64,000 nt of DNA from Leptospira neocaledonica (GTDB lineage Bacteria > Spirochaetota > Leptospiria > Leptospirales > Leptospiraceae): positions 434,001-498,000 of the forward strand of contig NZ_NPEA01000001.1 in assembly GCF_002812205.1 (NCBI RefSeq), written 5' to 3'. The notes under the pieces were generated by a model that made no database searches, was not told the DNA's origin, and was given only the letters and a program-made list of their open reading frames with translations. Both the position numbers and the translations under genes were made by a program. This document shows, piece by piece, positions 55,340 through 63,890 of the stretch (its first letter is position 1; every line of letters starts with the position of its first letter).

Positions 55340-56092
55340 ATGGAACTGATTTCCGCTATCTTATTCGGCTCTTTTTTAAACGGTCTAACAGGCTCCTTCC
55401 ATTGTTTGGGAATGTGTGGCCCATTGGCGGGAAGCTTGAACCTATCATTATCTCCGACTGATAAAAAGGAAAGTCCGGTTCTATTACAAATTTTATATAA
55501 TCTAGGAAGATTAGTCTCCTACTCCTCAATCGGATTAGGTTTTGGATTTTTAGGGAAAATCACAAATCAAAGTTTTTCCCTATTACTTCCCGCTCAAGAA
55601 TTCGCTGCCTGGTTCGGAGTGGGTTTTATCTTACTCTTTGGAGTTTCCATTCTATTCCAAAAAGACTGGACCCAGAATCGATTTTTCTCCAAAACTTTTT
55701 CTAAAGTAGGATCCAAACTTTTAAAAATGAGGGAAAACAAAAGCCCAAGCAACAGATTGGGAATTGGATTTGTTTTCGGCATGTTAACCGGGTTTTTACC
55801 ATGCGGAATCTTATATCCCGCATTCGTGATGGCATTTGCAACCGGCTCACCTGCATTCGGCGCATTAAGTATGTTCTTCTTTTTTTTAGGGACCTTCCCC
55901 TTACTTTTCGGATTCGGCTTAGGATTCAGAATAATCTTGCTAAAGTTCGGAAAAGATAAACTCAAACTCGCAGGTTTTACGATCATTCTTCTTTCAATCT
56001 CTCTAATGTTATTCAGAATGAATCATACTCATCAACATTCCGAAACGGGAGAAACAATGAAAGAAGGTAGTCATCATCAACACCACCATTAA
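55340..56092 (+). CDS. TauE/SafE-like (DsbD_2/UreH type) membrane protein with His-rich tail
   Basis: A 250-residue protein of about six membrane helices. Family motifs are GLTGSFHCLGMCGPLAGSL at the N-terminus and GFVFGMLTGFLPCGILYPAF in the second half. The conserved Cys-containing segments (CLGMCGP, PCG) recur in proteins next to cco/fix operons. The C-terminus holds about nine histidines (HTHQHS and HHQHHH), which suggests binding of copper or another metal. It lies 9 bp after ccoS with AGGAG before the ATG. A role in copper handling for oxidase assembly is inferred. Confidence 0.88.
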   Translation: MELISAILFGSFLNGLTGSFHCLGMCGPLAGSLNLSLSPTDKKESPVLLQILYNLGRLVSYSSIGLGFGFLGKITNQSFSLLLPAQEFAAWFGVGFILLFGVSILFQKDWTQNRFFSKTFSKVGSKLLKMRENKSPSNRLGIGFVFGMLTGFLPCGILYPAFVMAFATGSPAFGALSMFFFFLGTFPLLFGFGLGFRIILLKFGKDKLKLAGFTIILLSISLMLFRMNHTHQHSETGETMKEGSHHQHHH

Positions 56093-56095
56093 CTT

Positions 56096-56764
56096 TTAAA
56101 ATTCGGAGAAGTCTCTGGATCTTTTTTCTGGGAAGCGGTACCATCTTTGTATGGCTTCTGAAACTAAAAACCACTTAGTATTGTCCTCAAAATGACTGGG
56201 AGATCCAGGCACAAAATATACTTTCTTAATAAAGGTTTCTATCTTAGAAAGAACAGAACGATTCACTATCCTTCCGGCAAAATCGAGTTCACCTAAAATA
56301 TTCAGCACGGAAGCATTTAAGAACTTACCGTCATATTCCTGAAGACCATTCCCAATCAATATCAGGCTTTCTACAGTAGAGTCAGAACTTCCTGCAGCCC
56401 GGAACATTCTACCCGCAATGGAAGAAGAACCTATATAAGAAATTTTTAAAGAATTGGCGCCTTCTATATTTTTAATCTGTTTTGTGATTTCGGAAAGACG
56501 ATCCGATAAAAGATTGATATCGGATCGATTGGCGTGTATTTCTTTTTCTTCTTGGGTCAATAAACCTTTTAGAAAAAGAGTAGCAACTCCCCTTTCATTA
56601 AGAAAATTCCTCATTTTAGAAAATCGATCCGCAAATTTGTCTTCTTTCTCATCCAGAACCAGGACAGCCAAAAAGACCGCCTGGCTCGGGATAAAAAGTT
56701 CTGCTTTCAAGCGAACCCGATTTACTTGGAAATCGAGAGTATTTTGAAGATCATACCTGACCAT
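56096..56764 (-). CDS. Alpha/beta hydrolase-like protein (222 aa)
   Basis: The layout is that of the dienelactone-hydrolase-like proteins: an N-terminal LKAELFIPSQAVFLAVLVLD strand region, then NERGVATLFLKGLLTQEEKE. The nucleophile elbow is replaced by YIGSSSIAGRMFRAAGS (about residue 112), where GxSxG is not intact. A C-terminal GSPSHFEDNTKWFLVSEAI contains the likely histidine. The serine in the elbow may still serve. The function is unknown. It converges with the oxidase operon across 3 bp and lies 42 bp after the Crp/Fnr gene on the same strand. Confidence 0.65.
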   Translation of the reverse strand: MVRYDLQNTLDFQVNRVRLKAELFIPSQAVFLAVLVLDEKEDKFADRFSKMRNFLNERGVATLFLKGLLTQEEKEIHANRSDINLLSDRLSEITKQIKNIEGANSLKISYIGSSSIAGRMFRAAGSSDSTVESLILIGNGLQEYDGKFLNASVLNILGELDFAGRIVNRSVLSKIETFIKKVYFVPGSPSHFEDNTKWFLVSEAIQRWYRFPEKRSRDFSEF

Positions 56765-56806
56765 TTTATAAAACTTTAATTTTCAATTATAAAAATGATC
56801 GTACGT

Positions 56807-57487
56807 TTAATCTAATAAACGAAGAAGTGCCTCTTTATTCTTGATTACTATTTTTCTTTTATCTATTTCCACCCAACCTCTACTTTTAAAATCTGCTAAG
56901 GCGCGAACTAATGTCTCCGTAGTCACACCTATCATAGATGCCATGATTTCACGAGTAAAAGGAAGATCTTCTTCCGAGTCCTGGGATTCCGATAATTGTA
57001 ACAAAAATTCCGAAAGTTTTGCATGAACCTGACGAGTTCCCAAAGAGTAGATCTTATTTTCAGATTCCACCGCTTCTATCGTAACTTGCCTGAACACTGA
57101 ATTTTGAAATTCGGAATCAGAGTTTAAAAGTCTGCGAAGTTCTTCTTCTTCCACAAATAAAACTGTGGATTCGACAAGTGCAACCGCATGATGCAGATAA
57201 TTTCCACCTATGGCAGCATCTCTAATCCCGACCCAATTTCCTGGATGATAAATTCTGAATGTATGCTGTTTTTCCCCGGAACCGGAAGTTCTATATGATC
57301 GAATGGAACCGGTCTCTACTATATAAAATCCGTTCGCTTGCTCTCCTTGAGAGAACAAGATCTCGTTTTTGGAAATTTTCTTGCGAGTGAAATTAACTTC
57401 ATGGTGGTGGAGAAGATTTTCATTCGGAAAAATTTCCCTTGGTAAAACTCGATTTGTTTCGGTTGCGATTTTTACTGCGCTGGTCAT
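56807..57487 (-). CDS. Crp/Fnr-family transcriptional regulator without cysteines
   Basis: A 226-residue regulator. An N-terminal effector beta roll (about 30-145; ILFSQGEQANGFYIVETGSI and IYHPGNWVGIRDAAIGG) precedes a dimer helix and a winged helix (about 170-225; FTREIMASMIGVTTETLVRA). The recognition helix keeps Glu and Arg in the E-x3-R positions used by CRP and FNR. There is no cysteine anywhere, so it cannot carry the FNR [4Fe-4S] cluster; haem or another ligand is possible. Its place beside the cco operon and the FNR-like box before ccoN make that operon a likely target. Confidence 0.9.
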   Translation of the reverse strand: MTSAVKIATETNRVLPREIFPNENLLHHHEVNFTRKKISKNEILFSQGEQANGFYIVETGSIRSYRTSGSGEKQHTFRIYHPGNWVGIRDAAIGGNYLHHAVALVESTVLFVEEEELRRLLNSDSEFQNSVFRQVTIEAVESENKIYSLGTRQVHAKLSEFLLQLSESQDSEEDLPFTREIMASMIGVTTETLVRALADFKSRGWVEIDKRKIVIKNKEALLRLLD

Positions 57488-57628
57488 GGTTTAAGTCCCT
57501 TTTATATCTCGATGGTCTTACCATAAGTGAGAATAAAGCAAAGGTCAAGGGCCGACGGGAGATCCTACCAATTAGGGCGGTTTCCTGCGGATTTCCAGGG
57601 TGAAAATTCCAGGACCTTAACCTCATTA

Positions 57629-59014
57629 TTATACTTCGAATTCGAAAACTTCCCCTCTCTCAGGGATTTTTGTTTCCCAACCATATACTTTACGGATCCG
57701 ATTTCCCAAGATACGACTGGCATCCTCTTCCCCATGAACAATGAATACTTGTTTAGGAGCTATTTTTATCTTGGATAACCAAGAGACAAGTTCGGACTGA
57801 TCAGCATGAGCGGATAATCCGTCTATATTTTGAACATCACATCTTACCTCATGATATTTTCCTCGAATCTTAATCTCAGTATCTCCTCTTAGCAACTTAT
57901 TGCCTCTGGTCTCTCTTGCTTGGTAGCCTACGAATAATACTAACGAGTTAGGATCTCCTAAGGAATGTTCCAAATAGGAAAGAACTCTACCTCCCGTAGC
58001 CATCCCACTCCCAGCGATCACAATTTTAGGACCTTTTTTATTAGCTATTTTTTTGGTCTCAAAAGATTCGGTGATGCAGATTATATCCTCTTTCAATTCG
58101 GATAATTCCTCTTCCTTTAGCTTATGCCATTCAGCGCCATAAACATTAAATAAATCTAAAACTTTGGAACCCATAGGAGAATCCATATAGACAGGAATAT
58201 TAGGGATCTCGCCTTCCTTCATCAATTTCCAAATCAAATACATAACTGCCTGGATCCTTTCTACTGCAAAACAAGGAATGATAATAGTTCCTTTGGAAGT
58301 GGAAAATTCGTGAATTAGCTGAGCCAAACGTTTAATCGGATTTCCTCTGTGTATCCGATTCCCGTAAGTGGATTCTATTAAGATAATATCTCCTTCTTCC
58401 GGTTTTTCCGGAGGAAATAAAAGAGGGTCCTCTTCTCTTCCGATATCTCCTGAAAAAATAAGGGATTTATTTCCGAGTTTCAACTCAATGAAGCTCGCTC
58501 CCAAAATATGTCCATTGTATCTAAAACGAAATCGTATATTAGGTTCTAAATCAAACCATTCTCCTAATTCTACTGAATGAAATAGTTCGACCGTTTTTTC
58601 GGCATCATCGCTATCATATAATGGAAAAGCAGGCTTATGCTTGGAATATCCGCCCGAATTTGCGAGTTCAGCATCTTCTTCCTGTAATTTTGCACTATCT
58701 TTCAGAACTATATTCGATACATCTAATGTAGGTTTAGTACCGAATATTTTCCCCCTGAATCCCTTTTTAACTACTCTCGGCAAGTAACCGCAATGGTCTA
58801 AATGGCCATGTGTAAGAAGAATATAATCTATTTCCGTTGGGAAAAATTGGTCTGAGTCCCAGTTTAGAAGCCTTAACTTTTTCTCTCCTTGAAAAAGTCC
58901 ACAGTCGACAAGGATTGTTTTACCGAAGGCTTTTATAAGGTATTTAGAACCGGTAACAGTTCCCACTCCTCCTAAAAATTGAAGACTAACGAAACGTTCG
59001 TTCTGATTCTCCAC
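57629..59014 (-). CDS. MBL-fold beta-CASP hydrolase (RNA-processing exonuclease type)
   Basis: A 461-residue metallo-beta-lactamase/beta-CASP protein. It has GGVGTVTGSKYL, the metal-binding LLTHGHLDHCGYLPRV, IESTYGNRIH, a beta-CASP insert (about 210-330), and the final motifs GSGMATGGRVL and DGLSAHADQSELVSWL, then VHGE. Relatives cut RNA, like the CPSF73/RNase J group. It starts with GTG at 59014. Eight bases before it, after GGAGAA, lies an ATG immediately followed by TAA. It precedes the Crp/Fnr gene on the same strand, 141 bp away. Confidence 0.92.
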   Translation of the reverse strand: MENQNERFVSLQFLGGVGTVTGSKYLIKAFGKTILVDCGLFQGEKKLRLLNWDSDQFFPTEIDYILLTHGHLDHCGYLPRVVKKGFRGKIFGTKPTLDVSNIVLKDSAKLQEEDAELANSGGYSKHKPAFPLYDSDDAEKTVELFHSVELGEWFDLEPNIRFRFRYNGHILGASFIELKLGNKSLIFSGDIGREEDPLLFPPEKPEEGDIILIESTYGNRIHRGNPIKRLAQLIHEFSTSKGTIIIPCFAVERIQAVMYLIWKLMKEGEIPNIPVYMDSPMGSKVLDLFNVYGAEWHKLKEEELSELKEDIICITESFETKKIANKKGPKIVIAGSGMATGGRVLSYLEHSLGDPNSLVLFVGYQARETRGNKLLRGDTEIKIRGKYHEVRCDVQNIDGLSAHADQSELVSWLSKIKIAPKQVFIVHGEEDASRILGNRIRKVYGWETKIPERGEVFEFEV

Positions 59015-59151
59015 TTACATTTCTCCTTTTGATGGACTTTTTCCGAACTTACCGGAAGGAAAAAAGGATAAGTAAATTTTTTCCTAAGTCAATGGCAGAG
59101 ATGAGATACGGGGAAATCAGTTCTTAAACGGCAAAATTACAGGGTAAAAAA

Positions 59152-59874
59152 TTAGAGAAGTTCTTTAATCTTAGAGATATACTTCCTTCCAACCGGAAGT
59201 TGTGTTTCGTCCTCATCTTTTAAATGAACGGAATAATTTCCCATATTATCACTTTGTAGATGAGATAACTTTTCTAGATTGATTATGTATTGTTTATATA
59301 TTCGTAAAAACTTAGCAGGTGGAAGTTTTTGCTCCAGACTTTTTAAGGACTTGTAAGTCACATATTGCCTTTTTTCCGTGTGGACCACGCTGAAATTATC
59401 TCTAGACGAAATATAAATAATTTCTCCGTAAGGAATGAGAAAATGATTTTCCTTTTCTAAAATAAAAAGTCCGTGTTCGTTAAAAACATTCTTGGAAGGT
59501 TTGTCCGCCTCATTTCCCAAGATTTCCAAAGCTCGATCCACTGCCTTAAAAAATCTCTCTTTAGAAAATGGTTTGAGAAGATAGTCGATCACGCCGAATT
59601 CGAATGCTTCGATCGCTTTATCTCTTAGCGCAGTGATAAATATGATATAAGGTGGGTTTTCCAGTTTTTCTAAAATATCCAAACCGGAACGGATGGGAAG
59701 ATTGATGTCTAAAAATGCGAGATGAAATTCTTCGTTCTGGAGATACTCCAAAGCTTCTTCGCCGTCTTTGGCTACTTTTACTAATTTTAATTCAGGACGA
59801 GCTAAACAATAATTTACAAGCAATTCCCTGGTAGGCGCTTCGTCCTCAACGATAAGTGTTCTCCATTCTGTCAT
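59152..59874 (-). CDS. LytTR-type response regulator
   Basis: A 240-residue LytR/AlgR-type regulator. The receiver domain (about 3-120) has the phospho-acceptor in HLAFLDINLPIRSGLDIL and a lysine in YLLKPFSKERF. The LytTR DNA-binding domain (about 140-240) shows IIYISSRDNFSVVHTEKRQY, FLRIYKQYIINLEKLSHL and LPVGRKYISKIKELL. It lies 5 bp after the kinase gene and forms a two-component pair with it. Confidence 0.94.
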   Translation of the reverse strand: MTEWRTLIVEDEAPTRELLVNYCLARPELKLVKVAKDGEEALEYLQNEEFHLAFLDINLPIRSGLDILEKLENPPYIIFITALRDKAIEAFEFGVIDYLLKPFSKERFFKAVDRALEILGNEADKPSKNVFNEHGLFILEKENHFLIPYGEIIYISSRDNFSVVHTEKRQYVTYKSLKSLEQKLPPAKFLRIYKQYIINLEKLSHLQSDNMGNYSVHLKDEDETQLPVGRKYISKIKELL

Positions 59875-59879
59875 TGTTT

Positions 59880-61229
59880 CTAATTTTTCGCGGATTTAAA
59901 ACCGATCGTGACGATGGCTCCACCCTCCGGATGATTTTCGATCCTCACTTCGGAATCGTAAAGATAAAATTTCAGACGTTCAGAGATGTTTGCAATACTT
60001 CTAGAATGAATATTTGCATCGCTTAATCCTTTCCCATCATCTCGGATAGTCACTAAAGTTTTTCCGTCTTGGATAGAAGCTTTCACGCTGATTTTTCCCT
60101 TTCCTTTTCGATCTCTTAAACCATGTATATACGAATTTTCTACAAGAGGTTGTAAGGTCAAAGGTGGAATCTGGCATTGTTTAAAATTACCCTCTTTTTC
60201 GGACTCAACTTCCAAAAAGTCGGAAAATCTGAGTTTTAATAATTGTAGATAGTTTTCCATAAATTCCCATTCTATATCGAAAGGAACGAGCTGCAGATTT
60301 GCCTGATCCATTAAAAATCTATAATTATCAGCAAGCATTAATATGGCGGAATCCGCAAGCCCAGGATTTGTCTGCAAATAAGAGTGAATAATGCTCAATG
60401 TATTAAAAAGAAAATGGGGGCTCATCCTATCTTGTAGGATCTTCAGATTATTCTCCGCATGCCTAGCCTTCTCTTCCGTTTCTTTTCTTTCCGTGATATC
60501 ATTACGGATAGCCAGATATTGGTAAGGTTTTCCGTTACTATCCAAAATAGGGGAAATAGTCGTATCCACCCAATAATATCTTCCGTCTTTTGCTTTGTTC
60601 TGAATTTCCCCCTTCCAAATTTTTCCTTTGGAAATTGTCTTCCAAAGATCTGTAAAAAATTCCTTAGGATGATAACCCGAGTTGATGATACGATGATTAT
60701 GCCCCAAAAGTTCGTCCCTAGAATATCCGCTGATATCGCAGAAGTTTTGGTTCACATAGATGATTGTTCCGGCCTTATCCGTGATTGCCACGATAGAAAC
60801 CGCGTTAAGTGCAGTTTGAAAATCGGAAAGTTCCTTTAAGGAACTTTTTAGCTCCCTCTCAATTTCCTTTGTCCTTGTGATATCCACTCCCACAAACCAA
60901 TTCGTGGAACCAAACAGGGGAAATTCTGAAGAAATATTGGAAAGAGAGACTAACTTTAATTTTCCTTCCTTAGAGATTAGATCTAATTCCCAATTTTTAA
61001 AATCCGAGTTCAGAAACCCTGGATTAAATCCGGAAGATTCTCCTTCTTCTTTTACCTGTATCAAATTTTTAAAGGAGAAGTTTGGATCGTTCAAAATTTC
61101 TTCGGAAGAAAATCCTAAAACTCTTTCACATTCATGGTTCCAAGAAACAGGCCTAAGATTCTCATCCAAGGAAAAGAAGAGGATAGGCATATTATCCAAA
61201 ACTTTTTTCATTCTAACTTCGTTTTCCAT
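59880..61229 (-). CDS. PAS-domain sensor kinase, LytS (HisKA-less) type
   Basis: Two PAS modules (about 10-125 and 130-250; NQNFCDISGYSRDELLGHNH and GRYYWVDTTISPILDSNGKP) precede a His_kinase (LytS) core with the phospho-acceptor in RMSPHFLFNTLSIIHSYL. A HATPase follows (PLVENSYIHGLRDRKG and IRDDGKGLSDANI). There are no membrane helices, so it senses a cytosolic cue. The frame opens at TTG 61289, but the ATG at 61229 (449 aa) has AAGGA-type sequence upstream and places the first PAS normally. It is paired with the LytTR regulator downstream. Confidence 0.92.
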   Translation of the reverse strand: MENEVRMKKVLDNMPILFFSLDENLRPVSWNHECERVLGFSSEEILNDPNFSFKNLIQVKEEGESSGFNPGFLNSDFKNWELDLISKEGKLKLVSLSNISSEFPLFGSTNWFVGVDITRTKEIERELKSSLKELSDFQTALNAVSIVAITDKAGTIIYVNQNFCDISGYSRDELLGHNHRIINSGYHPKEFFTDLWKTISKGKIWKGEIQNKAKDGRYYWVDTTISPILDSNGKPYQYLAIRNDITERKETEEKARHAENNLKILQDRMSPHFLFNTLSIIHSYLQTNPGLADSAILMLADNYRFLMDQANLQLVPFDIEWEFMENYLQLLKLRFSDFLEVESEKEGNFKQCQIPPLTLQPLVENSYIHGLRDRKGKGKISVKASIQDGKTLVTIRDDGKGLSDANIHSRSIANISERLKFYLYDSEVRIENHPEGGAIVTIGFKSAKN

Positions 61230-61284
61230 AGGCCTTGAAAATTCCTTATAGCCGAACCCGGCTTTTCGGAAAATTTTACCGAAG

Positions 61285-61326
61285 AACAAGGGCTATTTTC
61301 AAATTAAAAAATAACCCTTGTTTTTT
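61285..61326. terminator. Long hairpin between SDR gene and kinase gene
   Basis: Arms AACAAGGG(c)TATTTT and AAAATA(a)CCCTTGTT (61285-61299 and 61308-61322) have one mismatch and are followed on the plus strand by TTTTTT. Its U tract is on the plus strand, whereas both flanking genes run on the minus strand. It may stop antisense transcription as well as separate the two operons. Confidence 0.6.
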
Positions 61327-61363
61327 CACTATTTCAATTTTTCAGAGAGTATACCATTCAACT

Positions 61364-62026
61364 TTAGGAATTGGCTAATACCAAAATATCTTCCACTTCT
61401 ATCGTATTCTTGCTATAACCGTTCTCACTCGCACGGATCATTGCAAGCCCGAGTTGTTTCAAAGTGGAAACACGTTTTGGGAAAATCGTTCTTAAAACCG
61501 GGAAAGACCAACCAATATACTTATAAGCGGACAAAGTGTTTTTTGCTCCAGGAGTCGGATGCATATAACCTGGACGGAAATTATACACTTTAGCAAAAGG
61601 AAGTTTTAATAGATCATTTTCCGTTTTACCTTTTACCCTCGCCCACATAGTTTTCCCTTTCTCAGTGCTATCCGTTCCTGCCCCCGAAATATAAGAAAAA
61701 CTCATATTAGGATTTAAAGAAGCCAAGGTGCTTGCCACATGCAATGTTAATGTATAAGTGAGTTTAAAAAATTCTTCTTCATTTAATCCTATAGAAGAAA
61801 CCCCCGAACAGAAAAAGCAGGCGTTATATCCTTTCAATTTATCTTTGATCGAAGAAATATCCGAAAAATCTGAATGTATGATTTCCTCCACCTTTGGATG
61901 ATTGATCCCATAAGGTTTTCTGTTCAATAGAAGTATCTTTTCGACATTCGGATCTTCTAAACATTCCAACAAAACCCCTTCTCCCACCATTCCTGTAGAA
62001 CCTGTAATGATTGCTCTTAATTTCAT
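61364..62026 (-). CDS. Atypical SDR / NAD(P)H-binding epimerase-like protein
   Basis: A 220-residue Rossmann protein starting at the ATG at 62026 (GAGGT before it); the longer frame to 62125 lies inside the neighbour gene. Motifs are AIITGSTGMVGEGVLLECLE, FFCSGVSSIGLNEEEF, YISGAGTDSTEKGKTMWARV (with no YxxxK at the usual place), and VYNFRPGYMHPTPGAKN. It is close to the HTATIP2/YwnB-type atypical SDRs. It starts 4 bp after the MBL gene, in one operon controlled by the divergent TetR gene. Confidence 0.88.
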   Translation of the reverse strand: MKLRAIITGSTGMVGEGVLLECLEDPNVEKILLLNRKPYGINHPKVEEIIHSDFSDISSIKDKLKGYNACFFCSGVSSIGLNEEEFFKLTYTLTLHVASTLASLNPNMSFSYISGAGTDSTEKGKTMWARVKGKTENDLLKLPFAKVYNFRPGYMHPTPGAKNTLSAYKYIGWSFPVLRTIFPKRVSTLKQLGLAMIRASENGYSKNTIEVEDILVLANS

Positions 62027-62030
62027 TTGA

Positions 62031-63200
62031 TTACCTCGCACTCGCAGTATTTTCTTCCAGCTGACTAGATAAGATTGGATCTTCTTTGGCGGACTTATAA
62101 GGAAGTTTAGGCCACCAAATTGCATAATCTTTTTGTAAATCAGGCTCTACACTTTCTCCAGGCTTTGGAGTGATCACAGTGACAGCAAGTTCTTTAGATT
62201 TTTCTAAAACTCTTTCCACAGGTTCCGTCCACCCATGAGACGCAAGAGCAAATAATCCCCAATGGATCGGAAGGAGAACCTTTCCTTTCAGTTGGGTATG
62301 AGCGATCACCGCTTGCTCAGGCCCAATATGCCAATCCGGCCAAGCTTGGTTGTATTGACCTGTTTCAATCATAGTTAGATCGAATGGCCCGTATTTTTCT
62401 CCGATCTCTTTCATTTTAGGAAATAAGCCGGTATCTCCGGAAAAATAAACCCTATGTTTAGGTCCGAGCAATGCATAACTGGACCAAAGTTTTTCATCAT
62501 TGTCCAAAAGATATCTTCCTGCAGCATGTCTTGCGGGTGTACTTACTATTTCCAAATTCTTGATCTTCTTAGTATCCCACCAATCCAGTTCTATGATTTT
62601 TTCTTCGGGAACTCCCCAATAGGAAAGATTCGCTCCCAATCCAAGCGGAACCACAAATAACGTGTTCCGGTCTTTTAGTTTAGATATTGTCCCGAAATCC
62701 ATATGATCGTAATGGTCATGAGAAATTAAAACAATATCTATCTGAGGAAGATCTTCCAAAGAGATTAAAGGAGGATACCATCGTTTAGGACCGATCCAAG
62801 ATGAAGGAGAAGTTCTTTCCGACCAAACAGGATCAGTTAATATCCGAACTCCATCCAATTCTATCAAAGAAGAAGAATGTCCAAACCATGTGACTCTTAA
62901 ACCGGATTCAGGTAATTTAGAAAATCTTGATTTTTCCACATAAACCACTGGAACAGGATCTTTAGGACTTACTTCCGGACTCGGACTGAACATACTTCTT
63001 AAGGCTGACCAGAAATAATTAATCAGAGGTTGGGGATTTACGAATTGTCCCTCTTTCCATTGAGGAGACCCTTGCATCCTGACGAGTCTTTCTCCTTCTG
63101 CTTTCTTACCCAGGGCCTGGCAGGTATAAAAAAAGGATCCAGCTAAGACAAAGATCAGTATCGGGACCAACCATTTTCGGGAACGATTCACATTCTTCAT
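62031..63200 (-). CDS. Membrane-anchored MBL-fold hydrolase (NAPE-PLD/UlaG-like)
   Basis: A 389-residue protein. An N-terminal hydrophobic signal (about 9-30, ending YTC, which could be a lipobox) precedes a metallo-beta-lactamase domain: VTWFGHSSSLIELDG, VRILTDPVWSERTSPSSWIG, metal ligands in LISHDHYDHMDFGTI (about 165), YFSGDTGLFPKMKEIGEKYG, and MIETGQYNQAWPDWHIGPEQ. The layout is that of N-acylphosphatidylethanolamine phospholipase D-like proteins and of YtnP/UlaG relatives. Action on a lipid is plausible but unproven. It is first in a two-gene operon. Confidence 0.9.
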   Translation of the reverse strand: MKNVNRSRKWLVPILIFVLAGSFFYTCQALGKKAEGERLVRMQGSPQWKEGQFVNPQPLINYFWSALRSMFSPSPEVSPKDPVPVVYVEKSRFSKLPESGLRVTWFGHSSSLIELDGVRILTDPVWSERTSPSSWIGPKRWYPPLISLEDLPQIDIVLISHDHYDHMDFGTISKLKDRNTLFVVPLGLGANLSYWGVPEEKIIELDWWDTKKIKNLEIVSTPARHAAGRYLLDNDEKLWSSYALLGPKHRVYFSGDTGLFPKMKEIGEKYGPFDLTMIETGQYNQAWPDWHIGPEQAVIAHTQLKGKVLLPIHWGLFALASHGWTEPVERVLEKSKELAVTVITPKPGESVEPDLQKDYAIWWPKLPYKSAKEDPILSSQLEENTASAR

Positions 63201-63265
63201 TCGTTTTTATATCCTAGTTCAGAAACGATCTCCCGGGATCACCGACAGATTTTATTCTTACATTT

Positions 63266-63345
63266 TTGACAATTTCATTCGATATTGTCAACATTTCAGA
63301 CCTGAGAACTTTTATAAAGTTGACATTTTTTTATAAAATTGTCAA
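63266..63345. promoter_or_regulatory. Two TTGACA/TGTCAA inverted repeats (TetR operators)
   Basis: Site 1 is TTGACAAT/ATTGTCAA (63266-63273 and 63284-63291, 10-bp spacer), perfect over 8 bp. Site 2 is TTGACATT/AATTGTCAA (63320-63327 and 63337-63345) with one mismatch. Both lie between the MBL operon and the divergent TetR gene; site 2 ends 8 bp before the TetR start. This is the usual layout for TetR autoregulation. Confidence 0.8.
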
Positions 63346-63353
63346 ATAATCTT

Positions 63354-63890
63354 ATGACCCGAAAGGCAGTCCTTGGGGACGAGGAAAGAAAAAAGGAAAT
63401 TTTAGATGCTGCCTTATATTGTTTTCTCCAATTCGGATATTCCAAAACTTCCATGGACGATGTGGCCAAACAGGCAGATCTATCTCGCCCTCTTCTCTAT
63501 CTAAAATTTAAGAACAAAGAAGATCTTTTCCAAGGGATTTTCGATTACACCCTAGCAGGGAGTTACGATGAAACGGAGAAAGTTTTGTACCAAAATATTT
63601 CCCCGAAAGAAAAGCTCATCCGTGTATGTGAATTGAATCTGATAGAGCCTTGGGCTAAAATAGAAGGAAGGCCAAAAACAGCAGAGTTTTATGAAACCTG
63701 TTCTAAATTATCTCCGGAAAGCACCCAGAAATACGAAAAGCAAATCGTCAAGTTCGCAGAGCGGATATTAGGAGACAAGAAAACAGCTGAGGTGTTTTTC
63801 CTGGCTTTGGAAGGACTTTCCGCAGACCTTCCAAAAACGAAAGTTTTGCGTAAAAGAGTGGAATTACTCTGCGAAAGATTTTCACGTTAA
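63354..63890 (+). CDS. TetR-family transcriptional regulator
   Basis: A 178-residue TetR protein from the ATG at 63354. The frame also opens at TTG 63339, which lies inside the operator. The N-terminal helix-turn-helix is clear (KKEILDAALYCFLQFGYSKT, then SMDDVAKQADLSRPLLYLKF). The C-terminal ligand domain is variable, as usual. No ribosome binding site precedes the ATG, so a leaderless message is possible. It likely represses itself and the divergent MBL/SDR operon. Confidence 0.92.
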   Translation: MTRKAVLGDEERKKEILDAALYCFLQFGYSKTSMDDVAKQADLSRPLLYLKFKNKEDLFQGIFDYTLAGSYDETEKVLYQNISPKEKLIRVCELNLIEPWAKIEGRPKTAEFYETCSKLSPESTQKYEKQIVKFAERILGDKKTAEVFFLALEGLSADLPKTKVLRKRVELLCERFSR

